A stretch of 38,487 nucleotides of DNA, taken from contig JARDZO010000010.1 of the NCBI GenBank assembly GCA_029240815.1, positions 1 through 38,487 of the forward strand. Direction: 5' to 3'. Positions 33,205 through 38,487 of the stretch are shown piece by piece. The stretch comes from Brevibacillus sp. (GTDB lineage: Bacteria; Bacillota; Bacilli; Brevibacillales; Brevibacillaceae). A program made the translations under genes and the position numbers. The notes below the pieces were generated by a model. The model did no database searches, was not told the origin of the DNA, and saw nothing but the letters and a program-made list of their open reading frames with translations. Every line of letters starts with the position of its first letter. The first letter of the stretch is position 1.

Positions 33205-33855
33205 TCATTTTTTCATAATCAAATGGTGCCGGACCGCGTAGGCAGCCAACTGTACCCGATTCGCTAATTGCAGCTTGTCCAGAATGTTTTTTAAATGATT
33301 TTTTACTGTATTCTCGGCGATGATGAGAGCCTCACTGATTTCACGATTCGTTTTGCCAGCCCCGACGTACATGACAATTTCACGTTCACGAGGGGTGAGG
33401 ATTTCCGGAACCTTTCCGTCCGGTTCATCGTCTTGACGGAAGCGATGCAGCAATCTGTTTGCCATTTCACGCGACAATTCGCTGTCTTCGCCTAACAAAG
33501 CGTGCAAGTAAGTGATCCAGTCGTCCGGCTCCAGATTTTTCAGCAGATAGCCTTGAGCGCCAAACTGGATGGCTGTAATCAGATCACCGACATCATCGGA
33601 AACGCTCAAGATGACGACTTTGATATGGGGATACGCTTTTTTGACTTCACGGGTAGCTTCCAGACCGCTCCATTTGGGCATGTTGATATCCATTAAGACG
33701 AGGTCGGGCTGCAACTGACCGCATAGTTGAAAGGCTTGCTCGCCGTTTTCCGCTTCCCCCACGACTTCAAAGGAGGGATCAGGATCGAGGAGACTACGGA
33801 TCGCTGAGCGCGCCATAGGGTGATCATCGGCAATCAATACTCGGTAGCCATTCAT
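33205..33855 (-). CDS. NarL/LuxR-family response regulator
   Basis: A 216-residue two-domain regulator. The receiver domain (1-120) has acidic pocket Asp10-Asp11, phospho-acceptor Asp56 (LVLMDINMPKWSG) and the conserved Lys in YLLKN. The C-terminal LuxR HTH (about 150-210) reads LTPREREIVMYVGAG, then ISEALIIAENTVKNHLKNIL. It overlaps the kinase gene by 4 bp, so the pair is translationally coupled. The target genes are not visible. A nearby ABC exporter or stress gene is not in the same operon. Confidence 0.93.
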   Translation of the reverse strand: MNGYRVLIADDHPMARSAIRSLLDPDPSFEVVGEAENGEQAFQLCGQLQPDLVLMDINMPKWSGLEATREVKKAYPHIKVVILSVSDDVGDLITAIQFGAQGYLLKNLEPDDWITYLHALLGEDSELSREMANRLLHRFRQDDEPDGKVPEILTPREREIVMYVGAGKTNREISEALIIAENTVKNHLKNILDKLQLANRVQLAAYAVRHHLIMKK

Positions 33856-34658
33856 TTAGCAGTACCTCCAGAATGGGATGTCAGGACGATTGTCGTGCCT
33901 CCAGCCTCTCGTGGCCGAATATCGATCGTAGCCTGTAACTGCTTGGCTCGATCTTTCATCATCGAAAGACCATATTTTTTCGCCTCTTCAGTGGGCTTGG
34001 GCATGCCGATTCCGTCATCTTCTATCGCTAGTGTCCAGCTCCGTGGATCGGCAGTAGTGAGGCGCAGCCATGAATGGTGAGCCAAAGAGTGCTTGCGGAT
34101 GTTGGCAAAAGCCTCTTGGATGATCCCGAATAGCTGTACCTCTTCTGCTGGTGTAAAAAAGTTTTCCCTGATCTGCAGCATAGGAGAAACATCAATTCCA
34201 GACAGCGCGCTCCACTGCGTCAACCATTTTTCCAAACGCTGCTCGAGACTTCCTTCCTCAGGCAGGGAGCGCAGATTGAAGATCGCTTGACGTACATGGT
34301 TGTCGATGGCGGAAACAGCGACACGAGCATCGTCGAGCTGTCCTTGTCTCAATTTGACGTTCAAAAAAAACAGCGACTGGGCAATTCCGTCGTGTAGCTC
34401 GCGAGCTAGTCGCTCTCTTTCTTCATAAACAGCACGGCGGGCTTGCTCCTCCACGATTTTTGCATTCATTCGTTCAATCGTCCGAAACATCCAAGTAGCA
34501 AACAGAAAGGAGAGAAGTAAGGTCAACAACGTAATGTAAACGTTGCCCGTCTCCATGGACATATAAGGCAAAAGAAAATCATGCCGTACAAACTCAAAGC
34601 CACCGATAATGACGGTGGGAATCAGGACGGTCAGCCAATAAAAAATACGATACGTCAT
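33852..34658 (-). CDS. Two-component sensor histidine kinase (HisKA_3 family)
   Basis: A 268-residue membrane kinase. Two transmembrane helices (about 6-23 and 38-58) enclose a very short external loop, suggesting intramembrane sensing of envelope stress or a lipid signal. The dimerisation/phosphoacceptor motif is RERLARELHDGIAQSL with His89, and the ATPase domain shows N-box FANIRKHS, G1 IEDDGIGM and a closing GGTTIVL. ATG 34658 has AGGGA 8 nt upstream; an upstream in-frame start at 34691 lacks a site. It is divergent from thiD and pairs with the following LuxR-type regulator. Confidence 0.9.
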   Translation of the reverse strand: MTYRIFYWLTVLIPTVIIGGFEFVRHDFLLPYMSMETGNVYITLLTLLLSFLFATWMFRTIERMNAKIVEEQARRAVYEERERLARELHDGIAQSLFFLNVKLRQGQLDDARVAVSAIDNHVRQAIFNLRSLPEEGSLEQRLEKWLTQWSALSGIDVSPMLQIRENFFTPAEEVQLFGIIQEAFANIRKHSLAHHSWLRLTTADPRSWTLAIEDDGIGMPKPTEEAKKYGLSMMKDRAKQLQATIDIRPREAGGTTIVLTSHSGGTAK

Positions 34659-34695
34659 AGTGGAAATCCCTTCCTTGCCAAGATCAATCAATCCT

Positions 34696-34734
34696 AGTAT
34701 ACCGAAGCGAGCGGTCGGATGATATACTCGGTAT
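34696..34734. promoter_or_regulatory. Divergent promoter region of the kinase and thiD
   Basis: Two back-to-back -10 elements are seen: TATACT on the minus strand (plus 34696-34701) for the kinase, and TGATATACT on the plus strand (TATACT 34723-34728), an extended -10, for thiD. An inverted repeat ATACCGA (34699-34705)/TCGGTAT (34728-34734) spans them. -35 elements are weak. Confidence 0.45.
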
Positions 34735-34762
34735 CAGAACAAGCGTCTGCAGGAGGGAGAAC

Positions 34763-35557
34763 ATGAGCAAGATAGCAACAGCGTTAACCATAGCAGGTTC
34801 GGACAGCGGCGGTGGGGCAGGAATCCAAGCGGATCTTAAAACTTTTCATCAACTGGGTGTTTACGGAATGAGTGCCATCACTGCTGTGACGGCTCAAAAT
34901 ACATTAGGTGTGGCTGGCGTGTACCCCATCCCCGTGGAAGCTGTGTCCTTGCAGATTCGTGAAGTGCTGCGCGACATCGGAGCGGATGCGGCCAAGACCG
35001 GTATGCTTTTTGACGCGGCCATTATCCAGGCAGTTGCAGAGGAAATCCGTGCGTTTGGGATTCAAAAGCTGGTGGTTGATCCCGTGATGGTGGCAAAAGG
35101 GGGAGCCAAGCTCTTACTCGATGAAGCCATCGCAGCCTTGAAACAGCATTTGCTTCCAGTGTCAGAAGTCGTTACGCCGAATTTGCCGGAAGCGGAGTGC
35201 CTGACAGGAATGCAAATCCGTACTCCCGATGAAATGCGGGAAGGCGCGAGAGCGATCCACGCGCTGGGGGTTCGCAACGTCCTCATGAAAGGCGGTCATC
35301 TGGAAGGGGACGTGGTCGTCGACATGCTGTTCGACGGACAGGCTTTTTATGAAATTTCCCATGAGCGCGTACAGACTCGTCACACCCATGGAACAGGCTG
35401 CACTTTTTCAGCGGCATTGACAGCCGAGCTGGCCAAGGGAACGCCACTCGTCTCCGCGGTGGAGCGGGCGAACCGTTTTATTTTTGAAGCGATCAAAACG
35501 GCTCCACAGCTAGGTGGAGGTCATGGACCGACTAACCATTGGGCTGTGATTGATTAA
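34763..35557 (+). CDS. thiD: Hydroxymethylpyrimidine/phosphomethylpyrimidine kinase ThiD
   Basis: A 264-residue ribokinase-fold enzyme of thiamin synthesis that phosphorylates HMP and then HMP-P to HMP-PP. It may also act on pyridoxal, as some Bacillus PdxK/ThiD enzymes do. Motifs seen are [38 protein letters not shown], and [18 protein letters not shown] with the anion-hole and catalytic Cys/Gly region. The C-terminal HGPTNH also fits. ATG 34763 has AGGAGGG 6 nt upstream. It is a single gene without a TPP riboswitch or other thiamin genes nearby, so it may serve salvage. Confidence 0.93.
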   Translation: MSKIATALTIAGSDSGGGAGIQADLKTFHQLGVYGMSAITAVTAQNTLGVAGVYPIPVEAVSLQIREVLRDIGADAAKTGMLFDAAIIQAVAEEIRAFGIQKLVVDPVMVAKGGAKLLLDEAIAALKQHLLPVSEVVTPNLPEAECLTGMQIRTPDEMREGARAIHALGVRNVLMKGGHLEGDVVVDMLFDGQAFYEISHERVQTRHTHGTGCTFSAALTAELAKGTPLVSAVERANRFIFEAIKTAPQLGGGHGPTNHWAVID

Positions 35558-35564
35558 AAAAGAG

Positions 35565-35596
35565 AGCCCCCGTAGGCAGAAAATGCTCGGGGGCTT
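35565..35596. terminator. Bidirectional terminator between thiD and the anti-sigma gene
   Basis: AGCCCCCG at 35565-35572 pairs with CGGGGGCT at 35588-35595, with an inner GGCA/TGCT pairing. On the minus strand it is followed by CTCTTTTTTAATC. It ends the convergent thiD and anti-sigma genes. Confidence 0.85.
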
Positions 35597-35600
35597 CCTG

Positions 35601-36983
35601 TTATTTGATTTGAACCGTGAAGCCATCCGAGAGGCGGGTCGGATAGTCTGTAAGAGTAAAGGTGTACGTTTCAGGAGTGCCTTTCGCTGTCGACCGTTTG
35701 TACAGCGTACCATACCTCTGGCTGGGCTTTGCTTCCGACGGATCTCCAGGTGACGATGACCCGCTTAGGTGCTCGTACTGATTTCCCCGATCATCCGTTA
35801 GTTCGTCCCCAAAAGAGCTGAAACGATTTTCATCTTGTTTCTCGACTTGGAGCAAAAAGTCCATTCCTACCACGTCTTCATTTTGTCGTAATGCAGTTAG
35901 CTGGAGGCGCGAGTCAGGTACTTTGATTAGTGTGCCTTTCTTGGCATCGATGACGACTTGCAGCTTGTCTCTGTCCAGCGCCCGGATCCCGTCAGCTTTG
36001 AGCACCAGTTTTTGCGGCTGTTCAAAGTAGTTGCTCTCCAGATTGTAAGTGACCTGGTTTTCTCCGTCTTTCGTGGATGGAATTCCATTTCCCCAGAACG
36101 CATAGGTACGGCCTTGTTCATCCTCCAGACGCAAACGGTCAAATTCAAAAATACGCTTGGTATTGGCAGGATCGAACTGAACGGTCACCTCAGTCTGGGT
36201 AGGATAAACCGCGATTTGAGAAATGGTGAAGCGTTGGCCATCGACTGTCACTGCTTCATTGACAGGATAGACGCTTTCTTTTAGAGTCTCATACTTGGTT
36301 TTATTGATAGGGAACGTGACTTGAAAAGGTGTGTCCAGCTTTTTCTGATCGACAGAGAGTGTGACTTTTGCTGTAAGTGTGTCCGGAACGTTTGGTGTAT
36401 TCTCCCAGAAAATGTCCAGGCGATTCTGTTCGATACTCGTCGGTTCCGAAGCACCTCTCGAAGACCAACTGTAGCCTGCTACCCAATCCGAGCCATTCTC
36501 ATCGGAAAAGCTTACATTCTCCAAGTCAACCGCATGGCCGTCCTGCTCATGGCGGATCGTATAAAAGACGATCATGCGCTTCTGATCCATCAACACCTGA
36601 TCCACCGTAAAGCTCACCCCATCATGTGCCGCGCTAGCCCCGATTGATTGCACCAAGTCATGCTTTGCCGCCATTTGCAATCCTTTGTCATCCCGTATAA
36701 GTTCGACGAGCTTTTCCATGCCTGGAAAATGACTCACATAGGCAGCGACAGCGGGGGAGAGGCGTATAGAAAAAAATAGCCCCATCATGAGGATGCCGAC
36801 GGCCATTGCCGATCCCCACCGAGCCCAGGTCTGGCGACGATATCTTATCCGCCGTTGTTTTGCCAGCTGCATCCCGTTGCGTATATAATGATCGATGCCC
36901 TCGGGCACCAGGATGTTTTCCATCCGTTCTTTTTCATTCCATAATTCCTTTTCGAGCTGTTTGAATGACTGATCCTCTTGCAT
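35601..36983 (-). CDS. Membrane anti-sigma factor (DUF4179 type)
   Basis: A 460-residue single-pass protein. A cytosolic N-terminal part (1-53) is followed by one transmembrane helix (about 54-75, WGSAMAVGILMMGLFFSI) and a large extracytoplasmic domain (about 80-460). That outer part fits the DUF4179/DUF5643-like organisation of Firmicute ECF anti-sigma factors. The gene starts 4 bp after the sigma factor stop. Role: hold the partner sigma factor at the membrane until an envelope signal, probably followed by regulated proteolysis. The signal is unknown. Confidence 0.85.
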   Translation of the reverse strand: MQEDQSFKQLEKELWNEKERMENILVPEGIDHYIRNGMQLAKQRRIRYRRQTWARWGSAMAVGILMMGLFFSIRLSPAVAAYVSHFPGMEKLVELIRDDKGLQMAAKHDLVQSIGASAAHDGVSFTVDQVLMDQKRMIVFYTIRHEQDGHAVDLENVSFSDENGSDWVAGYSWSSRGASEPTSIEQNRLDIFWENTPNVPDTLTAKVTLSVDQKKLDTPFQVTFPINKTKYETLKESVYPVNEAVTVDGQRFTISQIAVYPTQTEVTVQFDPANTKRIFEFDRLRLEDEQGRTYAFWGNGIPSTKDGENQVTYNLESNYFEQPQKLVLKADGIRALDRDKLQVVIDAKKGTLIKVPDSRLQLTALRQNEDVVGMDFLLQVEKQDENRFSSFGDELTDDRGNQYEHLSGSSSPGDPSEAKPSQRYGTLYKRSTAKGTPETYTFTLTDYPTRLSDGFTVQIK

Positions 36984-36987
36984 CTAT

Positions 36988-37512
36988 TCACCACTCCTTT
37001 CCCAAGTCTTGCCGAAGGGCACCCAGTGCCTTGTGCAGCCAGGTTTTGATCGTTCCCTCAGGATGTCCGAGTACCGTAGCAATTTCCCGAATGGTCAGAT
37101 CCTCAAAATATTTCAGGATAATGACATGTCGATGAAGGGGAGTCAGCCTCGCGAGAGCATCTTCCAGGTGTAGACGGGTAGCTGACTGATCCGAGAAGGC
37201 AGGTTCTTTCAGTGGCTGGGCGTCCAATTGGGATGGTTGCAGGACCCAGCGTTTTTTGCGTTTCTGTTCATCCATGCATACATGAATCACGATGCGTGTC
37301 AGCCAAGTGGAGACGTATTCTGGTTGCTTGATTTGAGTGAGCTTGAGATAGGCTCTGCATGTTGCTTCCTGAATGGCTTCGAGCGCGTCCGTTTCATTTC
37401 GCAGGAACGCATACGCCATTTTATACATTTTTTCCTTGTGCATATCGAGTAATTGGTAAAAGGCATCGTCGTTTCCACTCTGCGCCTCTGCTACCAGCTT
37501 TTCCAGATTCAC
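36988..37512 (-). CDS. ECF-type RNA polymerase sigma factor
   Basis: A 174-residue sigma-70 family factor. Region 2 includes MHKEKMYKMAYAFLRNETDALEAIQEA (about 23-49) and region 4 (about 115-170) includes LHRHVIILKYFEDLTIREIATVLG, with the recognition helix in EGTIKTWLHKALGALR. GTG 37512 is chosen because AGGAGGGGG lies 5-7 nt upstream; an ORF extending to 37605 would add 31 residues unlike any sigma N-terminus. It is cotranscribed with the membrane anti-sigma gene. An ECF-type promoter directly in front suggests autoregulation. Confidence 0.9.
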   Translation of the reverse strand: MNLEKLVAEAQSGNDDAFYQLLDMHKEKMYKMAYAFLRNETDALEAIQEATCRAYLKLTQIKQPEYVSTWLTRIVIHVCMDEQKRKKRWVLQPSQLDAQPLKEPAFSDQSATRLHLEDALARLTPLHRHVIILKYFEDLTIREIATVLGHPEGTIKTWLHKALGALRQDLGKEW

Positions 37513-37532
37513 GTAACCCCCTCCTACCTGAT

Positions 37533-37563
37533 TAGACGCACGAACACGGGAAACGGTTTTTCC
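37533..37563 (-). promoter_or_regulatory. ECF-type autoregulatory promoter
   Basis: On the minus strand GGAAAAAC (37563-37556) and CGTCTA (37538-37533) are separated by 17 bp. This resembles the AAC-N16/17-CGTC pattern of Bacillus ECF promoters (SigV/SigW/SigX-like). It lies 20 bp before the sigma start codon. Confidence 0.55.
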
Positions 37564-37656
37564 AAAATGAAAAAAGAAAAGGAAAGTAGGCGGAGTGTGA
37601 ACCAAACGCCCAGTCGGCGATTACTTTATTAGAGAAAGAAAGGTGAGGCGAAATGA

Positions 37657-37869
37657 ATGTGGATCAAATGGGTAACGATTCATGAGTCTTACGGTCTTCC
37701 GCGAGTAGCGCAGGAGTGCCGCAGATACTTGGAAAGGCAAGGGATACGTGTGCGGTTGTTCTCCAAACAAACGAAACGAGCAGGACATATTTACATGCTG
37801 CAAGTGCCTTCTGATCAAGAAGAACAAGCGAGAAATTGGCTGCGCGAATTCAAGAGTTCCTTCCAATAA
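37657..37869 (+). CDS. Small protein of unknown function upstream of splB
   Basis: A 70-residue protein. Secondary structure looks like beta-alpha-beta-beta-alpha (WVTIHESYG, PRVAQECRRYLERQGI, RVRLFS, IYMLQVP, EEQARNWLREFK), a small ferredoxin-like pattern similar to DUF2007-type folds, seen by eye only. ATG 37657 has GGTGAGG 8 nt upstream. It lies 81 bp before splB, the place taken by splA in B. subtilis, but I see no clear likeness to the TRAP-like SplA. A shared role with splB cannot be claimed. Confidence 0.65.
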   Translation: MWIKWVTIHESYGLPRVAQECRRYLERQGIRVRLFSKQTKRAGHIYMLQVPSDQEEQARNWLREFKSSFQ

Positions 37870-37924
37870 CGATGGGAATGCGGTCTGCCAGCCTCCTCCT
37901 GATGTTCGGTTGCAAATGACGGGC

Positions 37925-37931
37925 CATACTA
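37925..37931 (+). promoter_or_regulatory. Possible sigma-G type -10 element of splB
   Basis: CATACTA matches the sigma-G -10 consensus CATnnTA and lies 19 bp before the splB start. The -35 region does not match well, so this is weak. In B. subtilis spl is under sigma-G, which is why the site is worth noting. Confidence 0.3.
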
Positions 37932-37950
37932 ACCTGAGGGGGAGTCAAAC

Positions 37951-38487
37951 ATGGCCACCACATTATTGGAACCACCCAAGCAGTCCGAGCAAAAAAAGTC
38001 CCAGCTATTCGTACCCGATTACGTATTTGTGGAGCCGAATGCATTAGATTATCCGCTGGGAAAAGAATTGTACGAACGTTTTCAACGGGAAGGCATCCCG
38101 ATCCAAATGACGACGAGCCATAATCAAGTGCGAGGCATTCCTGGCGAAACAGATGTGGAGAAATACCGCAATGCCAAGCGTACACTCGTGATCGGCATTC
38201 GCAAAACGCTCAAATTTGAAACCTCCAAGCCTTCCGCAGAATATGCCATCCCACTAGCGACCGGATGTGCGGCTCATTGCCATTACTGCTACTTAAATAC
38301 AAACGTCGGAACGAAGCCATACATTCGGGTCTATGTGAATACCGATGACATTCTCCATCAGGCGGAAAAGTACATTCTCGAACGACCGGGAGAAATCACT
38401 CGTTTTGAGGCAGCTTGTACCTCTGATCCGGTTAGTATTGAACATATCACGGGCAATTTAAAGCGCGCCATTGAATTTATGGGCACG
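37951..38487 (+). CDS. splB: Spore photoproduct lyase, 5' part (cut by window end)
   Basis: The first 179 codons of a radical SAM enzyme that reverses the thymine dimer 'spore photoproduct' in DNA of germinating spores. The iron-sulfur motif is CAAHCHYC, with Cys106, Cys110 and Cys113, the CxxxCxxC spacing of SPL. EAACTSDP with Cys156 corresponds to the conserved H-atom donor cysteine (Cys141 in B. subtilis). ATG 37951 has GAGGGGGAG 6-7 nt upstream. The reading frame is open through the last base, so the stop lies beyond the window. Confidence 0.93.
   Translation, partial: MATTLLEPPKQSEQKKSQLFVPDYVFVEPNALDYPLGKELYERFQREGIPIQMTTSHNQVRGIPGETDVEKYRNAKRTLVIGIRKTLKFETSKPSAEYAIPLATGCAAHCHYCYLNTNVGTKPYIRVYVNTDDILHQAEKYILERPGEITRFEAACTSDPVSIEHITGNLKRAIEFMGT

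Noticed and set aside
1..38487. CRISPR arrays, intact insertion sequences, prophage genes
   Set aside because: No regularly spaced repeats, no transposase or integrase, and no phage structural genes were seen.

Overview
The window looks like a chromosomal segment of a spore-forming low-GC Gram-positive bacterium of the Brevibacillus/Paenibacillaceae type. This rests on strong AGGAGG ribosome binding sites, frequent GTG/TTG starts, a YhcN/YlaJ sporulation lipoprotein, a YpuI-like protein, an MsmX-type shared sugar ATPase, a CzcD-CzcO pair, MntABCD and spore photoproduct lyase. The genus is an inference from gene content. No phage, plasmid or CRISPR content is visible.

Layout. 1-716: tRNA-Ser(UGA), then about 600 bp without a convincing protein gene but with three intrinsic terminators and one or two candidate small RNAs. 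717-6195: an acyl-CoA synthetase, a secreted fusion of a NamZ-type exo-muramidase with a NodB-type polysaccharide deacetylase, a copper-amine-oxidase-N-domain surface protein and a YhcN/YlaJ lipoprotein. 6319-9519: a 1066-residue STAND-ATPase/TPR/SARP-like regulator. 9585-9955: a compact, highly structured non-coding element that I read as a HEARO (omega) RNA without an IscB/IsrB nuclease gene. 10088-13069: TetR regulator, HlyD-type adaptor and ABC-2 permease, with a near-perfect palindromic operator in front. 13165-13677: YpuI-like protein.

13907-20760 is a leftward block: flavodoxin-fold quinone reductase, subtilisin-like protease, TRIC/UPF0126 membrane protein, Cof-type HAD phosphatase, MsmX ATPase, a PucR/CdaR-type regulator and a metallophosphoesterase. 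Acetyl-CoA synthetase (20918-22633) points the other way.

22696-33121 is a metal-homeostasis neighbourhood. It holds czcO-czcD behind an ArsR/SmtB-type palindrome, a putative zinc peptidase with an HEXXGH motif, a ycgR-ycgQ-GNAT operon whose promoter carries a 13/15 match to the Zur box, and mntABCD behind three MntR-type boxes. Export of zinc-like cations, a zinc-starvation response and manganese import therefore lie side by side, each with its own recognisable operator.

33205-38487: a NarL/LuxR-type two-component pair divergent from thiD, an ECF sigma factor/anti-sigma operon with a self-type ECF promoter, a small unknown ORF, and spore photoproduct lyase cut off by the window end.

The most unusual items are the orphan HEARO-like RNA, the muramidase-deacetylase fusion, the HEXXGH protein, and two places (5528-5575 and 15920-15978) where the Shine-Dalgarno of a gene is built into the 3' arm of the preceding gene's terminator hairpin.
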